This document shows, piece by piece, positions 25,893 to 34,251 of a DNA stretch of 64,000 nt. Position numbers and translations under genes: made by a program. The DNA is taken from contig NZ_JAHVAP010000012.1 of assembly GCF_024721155.1 (NCBI RefSeq), forward strand, positions 124,001-188,000. The letters are read 5' to 3'. Within the stretch, counting starts at the first letter, position 1. Every line of letters starts with the position of its first letter. The notes below the pieces were generated by a model. That model saw only the letters and a program-made list of their open reading frames with translations. It was not told the DNA's origin and made no database searches. Origin of the DNA: Mucilaginibacter phenanthrenivorans (GTDB taxonomy: Bacteria > Bacteroidota > Bacteroidia > Sphingobacteriales > Sphingobacteriaceae).

Positions 25893-26558
25893 ATGTATGA
25901 TAGCAGACCCAACCTTGTCATAGGTTTTCATGGCTGCGATCGTGAGACGCGCGATAAACTATTACAAAACCCTGATCAAATTAAGAAAAGCGAAAAGCCA
26001 TACGACTGGCTTGGGCATGGTATGTACTTTTGGGAATACAATGAAACGCGTGCATTGGAATGGGCAGAAGATTATGTTAAGCAAAAAAAGGTCAAAGAAG
26101 CCGCTGTAATTGGCGCAGTGATCGATCTTGGAAATTGTTGTGATCTTTTAGATAGCAAACACATTGAGGTTGTTGCCGCCTATTACACCCTTATGAAACT
26201 CTCCAACAATACGCTCGGTAAGCCAATGCCCCAAAATACCGATGTTAAAGGCGACAAGCACGGAAATAAACTAAAACGGGAATTAGACTGCGCGGTGATC
26301 GAGTTTATGAACGAGAGAATATTCGCTTTACATCAAAAATTTGCAAAAGAAGGACACACTAATATTAAGCTTTTTGATTCGGTGAGAGGAGCGTTTCTTG
26401 AAGGCGGAGAAGCATTCCCCGGTTCAGGCATTGAACGAAAAAGCCATATTCAAATATGCGTACGCAACGCTAATTGCATTCTTGGATTTTTTCTTCCGAG
26501 AAAAGAGGTTGATTTCGTTAAGATACTCCGTGATGAATATTTGCGTAAGGCATTGTGA
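25893..26558 (+). CDS. ADP-ribosyltransferase-like protein, candidate toxin
   Basis: 221 aa. The N-terminus has GFHGCDRETRDKLL (residues 10-24), then YDWLGHGMYFWEYNETRALEWA (about 38-59). This H...G-x-G-x-Y-(F/L)...A-x-x-W-A pattern resembles the DUF3990-type ADP-ribosyltransferase fold, with H13 and Y47 as possible NAD-binding residues. A later FLEGGEAFPGS could supply the catalytic glutamate. Exact family not certain. The preceding 53-aa gene, 4 bp upstream, is a likely antitoxin. Both lie between two transposase remnants, so the pair may be cargo. Confidence 0.6.
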   Translation: MYDSRPNLVIGFHGCDRETRDKLLQNPDQIKKSEKPYDWLGHGMYFWEYNETRALEWAEDYVKQKKVKEAAVIGAVIDLGNCCDLLDSKHIEVVAAYYTLMKLSNNTLGKPMPQNTDVKGDKHGNKLKRELDCAVIEFMNERIFALHQKFAKEGHTNIKLFDSVRGAFLEGGEAFPGSGIERKSHIQICVRNANCILGFFLPRKEVDFVKILRDEYLRKAL

Positions 26559-26599
26559 TATTTTTTCGGGGCAAAGTGCGGAAAAATGGAAAAGGTTGA

Positions 26600-26647
26600 A
26601 TTAAAATTAACAAATGATCTTCAACAGGCCTTCCTGATTAGCGCTAG
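26600..26647 (-). pseudogene. IS200-like transposase C-terminal remnant, copy C
   Basis: On the minus strand these bases encode ASANQEGLLKIIC and a stop, matching YSSANPESPLKVIY of copy A and YSSANVEGPLKISY of copy B. Only the last 14 codons are left and no hairpin follows. Same orientation as A and B; it closes the accessory segment on the right. Confidence 0.6.
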
Positions 26648-27895
26648 CTATTCAAATGTAATTTTCCTGATCTCATGCAGCTCATCCTGAACATAAAGAT
26701 TACCCTGGGGGTCAATGGTTATGCCAAAGGGTGCATAAAAGGTGGCAACACTGGCGGGGCCATCTTTTAGAGGATATACTAATGGTTGTTTTCCTGCCAC
26801 GGTTACCACATTTCCATCGGTAGTAATTTCCCGTACCATCCAATTATCAGTGTCAGCCACAAACAGGTTGCCGGCTTTGTCAAACACCAGTCCGTTGGGA
26901 TAATGAAACATGGCGTGCAGCGCAGGGCCGTCCGAATAACCCAGTGCCTGTTCATTGCCTGCGTAAACAGCCAGTTGCCCGGTTGCCGTATTTATTGTAA
27001 AAATGCCGGTACCTCCTGATCTGTAAATAACGCCTTTGCTGTCGACAGCCAGGCCCAGGATAGGGCCGTACACACCAACTAAAGCACTTACAACCCCCGC
27101 AGGGGTTATTTTATATAAGGTATTAAAATCCTCGAGATACATATTGTTTTGGGCGTCAATAGTAAACGCATCCATCAGGCGGAAAGTTCCATCGTTCTTT
27201 ACCAGTGTAGTTACTGTACCATCAGGCGTGATCTTTCTTATCGATCTATAATAGCAATCCGTAATAAACACGTTGTCATCGCTATCTACCACAACGCCCT
27301 GGGGAGTACCAAATGTAGCCGCACGGCCTTTCCCGTCGGCGTAACCCAATTTGCCACTGCCGGCAAAAGTTGTCACAACGCCTTTGGGAGTAACCTTACG
27401 GATCACATTAGCTTGCGGGTCTGGGGCGTAGATGTTTCCTTTACTATCGGAAGCGATGCCCCACATACCATGAAATGAGGCATTAACGCCTGTTCCGTCA
27501 ATAACGGTATCGCGGCCGCTGCCTGCCAGCGTGCTTACCATTACCGTATAAACGTAAGTAAAAGTGGGTCCGGCAACCGTATTGCTGCCAATAGTCACCT
27601 TAATATTACCCGTCCCCGCACCTTTGGGCACTATTACCGTAAGCGATGTAGCGGTGGCTGCAGTAACTTTGCCTGGTTTGCCGTTAAATGTCACCTTATC
27701 GGCAGCCGTGTCGATACTGAAACCGGTCCCGGTAATTATCACACTGGCGTTATAGCTGCCTGAACTTGTGCTGATAGCGGTTACCGATAAACTCTTCTGC
27801 GGATCGGGTTTATTCAGCGCAGTTTTGCTACATGAAATATAACATAGCGATAGCAACAGGCCACCAAGGAATAACAAAGTTTTTATACGGAGCAT
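26648..27895 (-). CDS. IPT/TIG and NHL-repeat lipoprotein
   Basis: 415 aa with a lipoprotein signal (MLRIKTLLFLGGLLLSLCYISC; lipidation at the Cys near residue 22). Residues about 37-115 form an IPT/TIG domain (VTAISTSSGSYNASVIITG, VTFNGKPGKVTAATA). The rest is an NHL-type beta-propeller with repeats such as GIASDSKGNIYAPDPQANVIRKVTP, GVVVDSDDNVFITDCYYRSIRKI, and GITIDPQGNLYVQDELHEIRKI. Probably a surface- or periplasm-facing binding protein; no catalytic motif seen. Confidence 0.88.
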   Translation of the reverse strand: MLRIKTLLFLGGLLLSLCYISCSKTALNKPDPQKSLSVTAISTSSGSYNASVIITGTGFSIDTAADKVTFNGKPGKVTAATATSLTVIVPKGAGTGNIKVTIGSNTVAGPTFTYVYTVMVSTLAGSGRDTVIDGTGVNASFHGMWGIASDSKGNIYAPDPQANVIRKVTPKGVVTTFAGSGKLGYADGKGRAATFGTPQGVVVDSDDNVFITDCYYRSIRKITPDGTVTTLVKNDGTFRLMDAFTIDAQNNMYLEDFNTLYKITPAGVVSALVGVYGPILGLAVDSKGVIYRSGGTGIFTINTATGQLAVYAGNEQALGYSDGPALHAMFHYPNGLVFDKAGNLFVADTDNWMVREITTDGNVVTVAGKQPLVYPLKDGPASVATFYAPFGITIDPQGNLYVQDELHEIRKITFE

Positions 27896-27998
27896 TGTGT
27901 AAGGTTATTAAACAATTCAAAAATCCTAATATAAACAAATTTGCGATTATGTGATTATCAGCATTTCGGTAGGGGTTTAAAAAATGGTTAAAAATGGA

Positions 27999-28070
27999 AC
28001 CATTGATAATCAGCGTGTTTCACAGCGTTCCGGGTGTTCCATGTAAAAAAATGGAACGCTTTGGAACGCG
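27999..28070. repeat. Dispersed inverted repeat shared with 57.2-57.9 kb
   Basis: Read in reverse complement, this matches the start of each 557-bp unit at 57241 and 57798 (GCGTTCCATTTTT, then ACATGGAACAC, then GAAACA and TGATTAT). Inverted GCGTTCC/GGAACGC copies can pair. It lies in the 263-bp gap between the NHL and DUF4397 genes. Confidence 0.7.
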
Positions 28071-28095
28071 GGTCCGAAAATTCTCCGGTAAAAAC

Positions 28096-28133
28096 AACAA
28101 GGCCCTATGATCAATAATCATAAAGCCTTGTTT
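28096..28133 (-). terminator. Rho-independent terminator of the DUF4397 gene
   Basis: AACAAGGC at 28096-28103 pairs with GCCTTGTT at 28125-28132, with an inner ATGAT/ATCAT stem. On the minus strand the hairpin is followed by TTGTTTTT, 26 bases downstream of the DUF4397 stop codon. Confidence 0.75.
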
Positions 28134-28158
28134 GTTATTTAAAATAGCCGTTAACCGG

Positions 28159-28845
28159 TTAATTGTGAAGTACCTTGTTTACCAGCAGGCTGCCGCTGGC
28201 CGAGTCGGTTAGGTAAATGGTGTAGATCTTGCCGGCCTGCAGATCGGTTACGTCGAAGTTTCCAATGTTATTCCTCGACGCAGTACCATAAAACTGGACG
28301 GTAAGGGTTCCCGGGTCCACATATTTATAACCGCTCGAAATATCCCGCACCAGCGTAGTCACCAGGTCGTCTCCGGCTGAATTTTTTATGGTGATAACCG
28401 ATGGCGCAGCGTCGCTTAAATGGATGAACTTGACCTTTACCTTGCCATTGTTCGGCGTGGCCAGGTCGTCCTCAAATGATTTCACCCTGGCCGATGAACC
28501 CTTACCGACCAGGTACACCGTAAAGCTCACGCCATTTGCGGTATAAAGCGATCCGGTTGCATAATCCGAATTTGTTCCGTCCGTTTTGAACTCCATAACC
28601 ATGTTTTTACCCGAGGGGGCTGTTATGTAGGCCGAGGCATCGCCAAAGCTTAGGCCGCCACTTACCAGTACCGAGTTTGCCAGGGTAAAACTCTGCGGGC
28701 CGGATGTGGCCGCGGCATTCACTACCTTGATGTTAAATTGTCCCGACGGATCGATGGTGTTTTTCTTACATGAGGTGAAGGATGCTGCTGCTATCACCAG
28801 CGCCAGGCCCGTGAATAGTTTTCTATAAATTGCTGTTGTTTTCAT
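28159..28845 (-). CDS. DUF4397 domain lipoprotein
   Basis: 228 aa. A lipoprotein signal ends at SFTSC (Cys about 26). The remainder matches DUF4397, a beta-sandwich repeat: FNIKVVNAAATSGPQSFTL, and VKVKFIHLSDAAPSVITIKNSAGD, YKYVDPGTLTVQFYGT, QAGKIYTIYLTDSASG. Proteins of this type are surface-exposed in Bacteroidota; function unknown. It is followed by a good terminator, so it is probably monocistronic. Confidence 0.88.
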   Translation of the reverse strand: MKTTAIYRKLFTGLALVIAAASFTSCKKNTIDPSGQFNIKVVNAAATSGPQSFTLANSVLVSGGLSFGDASAYITAPSGKNMVMEFKTDGTNSDYATGSLYTANGVSFTVYLVGKGSSARVKSFEDDLATPNNGKVKVKFIHLSDAAPSVITIKNSAGDDLVTTLVRDISSGYKYVDPGTLTVQFYGTASRNNIGNFDVTDLQAGKIYTIYLTDSASGSLLVNKVLHN

Positions 28846-28917
28846 ACTGTTGTTGTTTTTGCTTTTTTTATTTGAGATTTAAATGGTCGCCGCCCCTTTT
28901 ATGGAGCTGGCGCGCCG

Positions 28918-29361
28918 TTACATGTATTTTACCCTGATGTCGATTTTCGGCTTTAGTTTAAGGTCGACTTTGAAGTCGTCGAACACCGGCCTTTTCATCT
29001 TTTCCAAAAAGAAGTTGGAAAAGCCGAAGCCCTCCTTTGGCATTCCTATTAAATTCTTATCGATTTTCCCGTTCCCGTTTTCATCGTCGACGATGGTAAA
29101 CCCGTAAGTCCCCGGCTCGAGGTTGCACTTTACGATGAGGGTGCCGCTGTCGAGCGACTTCTTGTCGAATGTGAATGTTTTGCAGGGCTGCTGCTTGTTG
29201 TAGGTTTCGTTATCCTTAAAAACATTCAGGATGATGGTTCCCTTTGCTGATCGTATCCCGGTAATTTTAACCTGTGTTTCCTGCGCTCTTATATACGAGG
29301 AGAGGAAAACAAGCGCCGCCCCAACGATGAGCTTAATGGCAAATAATGCTGACTTTTTCAT
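28918..29361 (-). CDS. DUF2141 family exported protein
   Basis: I place the start at the ATG at 29361 because it gives a clean signal peptide (MKKSALFAIKLIVGAALVFL, cleaved near YIRAQ); a further upstream ATG at 29385 is possible. The 147-aa product has the DUF2141 features: an N-terminal strand VKITGIRSAKGTIILNVF, the turn LEPGTYGFTIVDDENGNGKID, and GFGFSNF. Function unknown, probably periplasmic. Confidence 0.88.
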   Translation of the reverse strand: MKKSALFAIKLIVGAALVFLSSYIRAQETQVKITGIRSAKGTIILNVFKDNETYNKQQPCKTFTFDKKSLDSGTLIVKCNLEPGTYGFTIVDDENGNGKIDKNLIGMPKEGFGFSNFFLEKMKRPVFDDFKVDLKLKPKIDIRVKYM

Positions 29362-29537
29362 AGCTGTAAAATTTAATTCTGACATTGATTTTAGGCCAAA
29401 GCTACCGGCATCCGGAACAACCTACTCCTAAAAATTGACCGAAGCGGGCATAATCGTGTCTGTAGGTTAATATGGGTGGTTTGAATGGGAATGGATTAGG
29501 GGGGGTAAACGGTCAATGTCATTAAGTTAAACTTTTT

Positions 29538-29717
29538 AGCCCTCCTTGTGCGCAGCAAAGGGAGGGCAGGTCCAGCGAAGCGTCGACCGGGTGGGTAAAT
29601 CTGCGCGCGATGTTCACAAGCCCTCCTTGTGCGCAGCAAAGGGAGGGCAGGTCCAGCGAAGCGTCGACCGGGTGGGTAAATCTGCGCGCGATGTTCACGC
29701 AATTGCATTGGCGCTAG
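29538..29717. repeat. Tandem dispersed repeat, copies 2 and 3
   Basis: Two 80-bp units (29538-29617 and 29619-29698) follow at an 81-bp period and are nearly identical (AGCCCTCCTTGTGCGCAGC, then GGTCCAGCGAAGCG, then AAATCTGCGCGCGATGTTCAC). After the second, GCAATTGCATTGGCGCTAG matches the flank of the copy at 16628, where the element is inverted. Reading frames across it are artefacts. The rest of the 481-bp gap before the LytS gene shows no further feature. Confidence 0.85.
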
Positions 29718-29842
29718 TGTACGGCGGTTCGACTCACTCCGTCGCGTCTTCCGCCCTTTTGTATAAAACATTCGCACCTGCTTTTGCCCGCTTCGGGGTT
29801 TAATATTAACTAACATCCAAACCATTAAGTAACTTTGTTTAT

Positions 29843-30880
29843 ATGCAGGAACGTTTACCCGTAAAGCGCTTAAATCGCCTTAGCTGGTTACTGTCAATAA
29901 TTATTGGCATTATCTTCTATTTCGTCATTTTACATAATGATTCCGAAAAGCATGTGTACCAGTTTACGCTGCTAACCATGTTGGGGATCTTATTGGTTGG
30001 ATATGCTGATGTTGGCATCATGGTAATTTTAGCCAGGCGCCTTTCGCCGCGATCAAGGAAGTTTACGTTTTACCGGTGGGCATTAACCTACCCGGTCAGC
30101 ATATTTATTTACCTGTGCCTGTGGCCGGTTTTTACCCGGCTGGGAGATAAGCCATGGTCAATTTTAGACATGGGTTTATTCCTGGCTTTTACCGGGTCGG
30201 GGATAGTTATTAATGCCATGATTACCTTAATGCATGATTCTGTATTGCTATATGAGCATAAGCTGCACAGCGAACTGGAGCTTTCGCGGCTAAAGGCGGC
30301 AAATGCGGAGGCCATGAACCTGGTTTTAAAGCAGCAGATCCAGCCACATTTCCTGTTTAACGCATTGAATACGCTAAAGGCTCTTTATCATAAGGACACA
30401 CAAATCGCCGACACCTATATTGTGCACATGGCGGGTTTTTTAAGGGCGTCGATATTTCACCAGGCATCCAATGTCTCTACCCTGGAAAACGAGGTTAAAT
30501 TGTTATCCGACTACCTGGAAATGCAGCGCATCAGGTTTGGTTCGGCCCTGGTGTGTACGATAAACCTGCCCGAAGAAACATTGAAGAAATTTTCGCTGCC
30601 CTCGTTTTCCTTACAACCTTTACTTGAAAACGCTATCAAGCACAATAGCTTCACGCAGGAGGAGCCGCTAATTGTAGAAATCAACCAAACGGACGACAGA
30701 CTGATCATCAGCAATAACCTGCAAAGGAAAAAGGTAACCGTTGCTTCAACAAATTATGGCCTGGCGAACCTGGCAGAAAGGTACCGCCTTTGGTCGGGCG
30801 ATGAAATAATTATCAGGGAAGACTCGAACACGTTTTCGGTAAGCATAAAATTGTTAAAAAATGAAGATAGTAATCATTGA
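29843..30880 (+). CDS. LytS-type sensor histidine kinase
   Basis: 345 aa with four predicted membrane helices in the first 125 residues, then a linker and the histidine kinase region: the phosphoacceptor box QPHFLFNALNTLKALYHKD (about 168-186) and an HATPase domain (SLQPLLENAIKHNSFTQEEP, about 256-275). The format is that of the LytS/YehU family (His_kinase PF06580), which signals to LytTR regulators. The stop overlaps the next gene's start by 20 bases. The stimulus is unknown. Confidence 0.92.
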   Translation: MQERLPVKRLNRLSWLLSIIIGIIFYFVILHNDSEKHVYQFTLLTMLGILLVGYADVGIMVILARRLSPRSRKFTFYRWALTYPVSIFIYLCLWPVFTRLGDKPWSILDMGLFLAFTGSGIVINAMITLMHDSVLLYEHKLHSELELSRLKAANAEAMNLVLKQQIQPHFLFNALNTLKALYHKDTQIADTYIVHMAGFLRASIFHQASNVSTLENEVKLLSDYLEMQRIRFGSALVCTINLPEETLKKFSLPSFSLQPLLENAIKHNSFTQEEPLIVEINQTDDRLIISNNLQRKKVTVASTNYGLANLAERYRLWSGDEIIIREDSNTFSVSIKLLKNEDSNH

Positions 30881-31625
30881 GGATGAAGGCGTAGTTGCGG
30901 ATGACCTGGAACTGAATATCAGGAAACTGGTAGATGAGCCCCTGGATATAGTGCAGATCAGGTCGGTAAAAGAAGGGATTGCATATTTCAGGGAAGCCGA
31001 TGCCCCGGATCTGATCTTCAGCGATATCCAGCTTGGCGACGGACTTAGCTTCGAGATCTTTGTTAGCGGGCCGGTTACTGTGCCGGTAATTTTTTGCACC
31101 GCCTATGACGAATATGCGCTGGATGCATTCAAGGCGAACGGGATAGACTATATCTTAAAACCCTTTACCCGGCAAATGCTGGATAGTGCGCTGCAAAAAT
31201 ACCGCCAGCTAAAAAAGGTATTTTCCACAGATCAGACGCCGCAGTTCGAAGCGTTGATGCAGTTGCTGGCAGGAAAGGAAACACAAAAGGCCGCATCCGT
31301 GCTGGTTTATCACCAGGATAAAATTATCCCCGTGAATTTGGAAGACGTCGCCATGTTCTACCTTGCCAATGAAGTTACCCATATGCTCACCTTCTCCGGC
31401 AAAACCCTTTATCCCAACAAAACCCTTGACGAACTGGAAAAACTAAGCGGCAATACGTTTTTCAGGGCAAACCGCCAGTTCCTGGTTTGCCGCAAGGCAA
31501 TCATCGATGTGTCGAGCTTTTTCTCGCGTAAACTCTCGCTTAACCTTAAGGTGCCCTTTAATGAAAAGGTGATCGTTAGTAAAGGTAAGGCCGCCCAGTT
31601 CCTCAGCTGGCTGGCAAAAAACTGA
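30861..31625 (+). CDS. LytTR-type response regulator
   Basis: 254 aa. The receiver domain (1-120) shows the acidic pocket EDE at 7-9, phospho-acceptor D55 in LIFSDIQLGDG, and K in YILKPFT (about 104). Residues about 150-250 form a LytTR DNA-binding domain (VYHQDKIIPVNLEDVAMFYLANEVTHM, FFRANRQFLVCRKAIIDV). It is cotranscribed with the LytS kinase. Regulated genes are unknown, possibly the exported barrel gene downstream. Confidence 0.93.
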   Translation: MKIVIIEDEGVVADDLELNIRKLVDEPLDIVQIRSVKEGIAYFREADAPDLIFSDIQLGDGLSFEIFVSGPVTVPVIFCTAYDEYALDAFKANGIDYILKPFTRQMLDSALQKYRQLKKVFSTDQTPQFEALMQLLAGKETQKAASVLVYHQDKIIPVNLEDVAMFYLANEVTHMLTFSGKTLYPNKTLDELEKLSGNTFFRANRQFLVCRKAIIDVSSFFSRKLSLNLKVPFNEKVIVSKGKAAQFLSWLAKN

Positions 31626-31956
31626 TGCGCTAGTGTCGTGTCAATCATAAATCGACGCTTAGTCTTGAGTCCAAAGTCTGGAGTTCTAAGTCAGAAAAAA
31701 GCAAATTTGACTTAAGACTTGCGACTAAAGTCTGTTGACTTGACACCAAGCATCTTCTCCGGCCCGGTTATTCTTCCCCAAAAAGTCCTTTTTGCCGTTT
31801 TCTTTTAAGCCCCTTTTTTCCGCTTCGGTCACTAGTTTGCCCGTCTCGGCCATTTATACCTTTTACAGCGCCTGCTGAAGCCCCACTTTTGATTCAAATA
31901 AAAATAAATGCGGCCCCGGGTCGCCTACTTGATCAAAAATTAAAAGAAAAAAACTC
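31626..31956. other. Intergenic region with AGTCTTGAGT-type direct/inverted repeats
   Basis: No gene. From about 31660 to 31750 there are copies of AGTCTTGAGTC, AAGTCTGGAGT and GACTTAAGACTT, and a similar cluster occurs at 52970-53040. They can form weak hairpins. No clear promoter is visible before the gene at 31957. Confidence 0.5.
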
Positions 31957-32532
31957 ATGAAAAAACTTATGTTAATTTGTTTAGTCCTGGTGTCGGCAAA
32001 GGGCTTTAGCCAAAGTATTATGCAACGCCTGGAATTTGGTATCAAAGCCGGTACAAATGTCTCAAACTTCACCAACGCCGATTTTGCTACCGATCCGTTA
32101 ATTGGCTTCCATGCCGGTGCAACTGTCGCTTTTAAAATCACCAATAATTTTTTGGTGCAGGAAGAGTTCCTGTTTTCAACACAGGGCGCTAAAATAAAAG
32201 GCGGAACCCTCGGAACCCAGGATCTGAAACTGTATTATATGGCCGTTCCCTTTTTGCTTAAATACCGCACCAATTCCGGGTTTTATGTAGAAGCCGGTAC
32301 GCAGGTGGGCATCAAGGTTAAAGAGGATATTGCGGGCATCAACACAGACAACTATGCTAAAAAGATCGACCTGGCTGCTGCAGGCGGCATAGGTTACCAA
32401 TCGAAAATGGGCTTGGGGATTGGCGCAAGATACCTCTACGGCATCTCCAAGGTGGCCAACGTAAATGTATCAAACATTACAAACGACTATAAGAACAACA
32501 GCATCCAGGCAAGTGTATTTTACGTATTCTAG
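31957..32532 (+). CDS. Porin-family outer-membrane beta-barrel protein
   Basis: 191 aa. Signal peptide MKKLMLICLVLVSAKGFS, then an eight-stranded barrel pattern (LEFGIKAGTNVSNF, IGFHAGATVAFKI, YYMAVPFLLKYRTN, FYVEAGTQVGIKV, GIGYQSKMGLGIGARYLYG, IQASVFYVF), ending in a C-terminal aromatic residue as for OMP_b-brl proteins. Probably a small PorT-like outer-membrane protein of unknown role. A strong terminator follows. Confidence 0.88.
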   Translation: MKKLMLICLVLVSAKGFSQSIMQRLEFGIKAGTNVSNFTNADFATDPLIGFHAGATVAFKITNNFLVQEEFLFSTQGAKIKGGTLGTQDLKLYYMAVPFLLKYRTNSGFYVEAGTQVGIKVKEDIAGINTDNYAKKIDLAAAGGIGYQSKMGLGIGARYLYGISKVANVNVSNITNDYKNNSIQASVFYVF

Positions 32533-32560
32533 TAATCCCAAAAGCTATAATTAAACAAAG

Positions 32561-32590
32561 ATCCCGGCTCGTTTTGACCGGGATTTTTTA
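32561..32590 (+). terminator. Rho-independent terminator after porin-family gene
   Basis: ATCCCGG at 32561-32567 pairs with CCGGGAT at 32578-32584, followed by TTTTT. It lies 29 bases after the barrel gene's stop. Confidence 0.85.
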
Positions 32591-32608
32591 GCAAATAAAT
32601 GTTTTATC

Positions 32609-32818
32609 ATGGTTGAGGTTTTTAAAACTAATGTTGAAGATTCAATGCAGGCAGAATTGCTGCTCGCGTTACTGCATGACCACCTGCCCTTCGCCGAAAT
32701 CAACTTCGACCTGGAGGATTGCGACAACGTGCTAAGGGTTAAAGGCGATGAGATTTGTCCCATAACCGTTATTAAAATAATGGAAGCAAAGGGTTTTGAA
32801 TGTTATGTGTTAGATTAA
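32609..32818 (+). CDS. Small 69-aa protein, HMA-like fold without Cys pair
   Basis: MVEVFKTNVEDSMQAELLL and VIKIMEAKGFECYVLD suggest a ferredoxin-like beta-alpha-beta fold similar to heavy-metal-associated proteins, but the CxxC metal site is absent. Function unknown. It follows a terminator, so it is transcribed separately; a start ATG is directly preceded by TTTTATC. Similar small proteins are conserved in Sphingobacteriaceae as far as I know. Confidence limited by size. Confidence 0.55.
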   Translation: MVEVFKTNVEDSMQAELLLALLHDHLPFAEINFDLEDCDNVLRVKGDEICPITVIKIMEAKGFECYVLD

Positions 32819-32904
32819 TGGGGTTGGATTAGGGCGTCTTGAATAATAAAAATTAAATATTCTATTAAATCTATAGAATTAATATACATTATAAAATCTT
32901 TTGC

Positions 32905-33068
32905 TATATTTGTCCCGGCGCTATTGGAAACACTGGCGCTCAATAACTCAGGGAGCTGGCCGGCAGCAGCAGGTGGTTCGAGTCCATCCCCTGGAACTCT
33001 CCTCATCTTAATATAGGTTGTAATTTGGTTAGAATCGAGCTCCCGCCCACCGGGAGCTCTTCTTTTTT
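32905..33068 (+). ncRNA. Candidate structured small RNA with promoter and terminator
   Basis: A -7 box TATATTTG lies at 32905-32912, so transcription would start near 32919; no good -33 element is visible. The transcript would contain GGTGG-TTCGAGT-CCATC (32972-32988), a tRNA T-arm-like hairpin, preceded by GCTG-gccgg-CAGC (32955-32967). It ends with a strong terminator: GAGCTCCCG-cccac-CGGGAGCTC at 33037-33059 plus a T-tract. There is no anticodon arm, so it is not a normal tRNA; the TCAGG/AGCAGC pair recalls small SRP RNA but the tetraloop is missing. No family is assigned. Confidence 0.45.
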
Positions 33069-34077
33069 AATTAATGGAGTGGTATACGTCTACGCCCTCC
33101 AGTTCGGGCACATCGCGGCTGTATTTTCTGCGATAGTCCTGCGGGGTAAGGCCGGTGATCTTTTTAAATACCTCGCGAAAGGTTTTGATATCGTTATAGC
33201 CGGCATCGTACATCAGGATATTGATGTTCTGTGCACCCTTTTCCAGGGCCTTTTTTGCGGATTCGATCTTAACACGTTGTAAGTACTCAAATGGCGTATT
33301 TTGGGTAGCCTTTTTAAATCTGCGGATAAAATTACGCTTGCTCATGTTGGTATGGTCGGCAATCTCGTCAATGTTTAGCTGCTGCTGGTGATTTTGTTCG
33401 ATATACTGTTGCGCCTTTAAGATCTCATTGTCCTTATGCTGGTGCTGCCCCATAAATACGGCAAAGTGCGACTGGCTGGTGCGGTCCATATCAAGGCTGA
33501 ACATCTTGCTTGCCCAGATGCCCACATCGCGCCCGCAAAACTTATCGATCAGGTAAAGAACCAGGTTTAACGACGAGAATGCCCCGCCGCTGGTATAAAT
33601 CCCGCGGTCGTCTGTCATCACCTTATCCGACAGGAAATTCACATCCGGGTACCTGCTGGTAATGTCGTCCTTATCAAACCAGTGCGAGGTGCAGGAGCGG
33701 CCCGCAAGCAAGCCTGCCTCGGCCAAAAAATAACTGCCGGAGCAAAGGCTGGCCACCTCGGCGCCCTTTTTATTCATATTGCTTACCCAATTGATCAGCG
33801 CTTTATGCTTTTGGAGCGTAACGGACCTGTCGCCATAAAAGGCCGGCACTATGACGAGGCCGGGAGTTGCCACATTCGTTATGGAGCTGTAACCAACGTA
33901 TGGTTCGGGATTATGCAGATACGCGTTTTCATTTCCTTCGCCAACCAGCGTTATTTTAAAAGGCATTGGTTTGCCCGATTCGTGAAAAAGCCTGTTGGTA
34001 TGGATCAGCATATCCATAGCGCCCGAAACGGTGGAGAACACAGCGTCCTCGTGTATTAATATTGCGACTTCCTTCAT
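33067..34077 (-). CDS. GlxA-type transcriptional regulator (DJ-1/PfpI + AraC HTH)
   Basis: 336 aa. The N-terminal two-thirds is a DJ-1/PfpI-like domain with the nucleophile-elbow segment EVASLCSGSYFLAEAGLLAGR (about 107-127). The C-terminal third is an AraC HTH (about 215-320: IDEIADHTNMSKRNFIRRFKKATQNTPFEYLQRVKIESAKK, followed by AGYNDIKTFREVFKKITGLTPQDYR). This is the GlxA class of regulators. Its target is unknown; the divergent GH95 gene is a candidate. Confidence 0.9.
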   Translation of the reverse strand: MKEVAILIHEDAVFSTVSGAMDMLIHTNRLFHESGKPMPFKITLVGEGNENAYLHNPEPYVGYSSITNVATPGLVIVPAFYGDRSVTLQKHKALINWVSNMNKKGAEVASLCSGSYFLAEAGLLAGRSCTSHWFDKDDITSRYPDVNFLSDKVMTDDRGIYTSGGAFSSLNLVLYLIDKFCGRDVGIWASKMFSLDMDRTSQSHFAVFMGQHQHKDNEILKAQQYIEQNHQQQLNIDEIADHTNMSKRNFIRRFKKATQNTPFEYLQRVKIESAKKALEKGAQNINILMYDAGYNDIKTFREVFKKITGLTPQDYRRKYSRDVPELEGVDVYHSIN

Positions 34078-34251
34078 GGTTTATATGGGTTATAATCTCA
34101 AATATAACGATTGATCTGGCACAAAAGCAACTATATGGGCGAAGTTTAACATTGCCCATGTTGTTTACATACTTCATGTTATCAAACCGTTAGCTGCAGA
34201 TTTCTTCCTTCTCCCGTTTTTATTTAGCTTTAATGCAAGTAACCCCCAGTC

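Noticed and set aside
29496..29825. Open reading frames on both strands across the 29.5-kb region
   Set aside because: They run through the tandem dispersed repeat and encode repeated, basic, low-complexity sequence; no start site or family supports them.
32947..32996. A tRNA gene (GGTTCGAGTCC T-loop)
   Set aside because: The T-arm-like hairpin is present, but only 18 bases separate it from the putative 5' acceptor strand, so D and anticodon arms cannot both fit.
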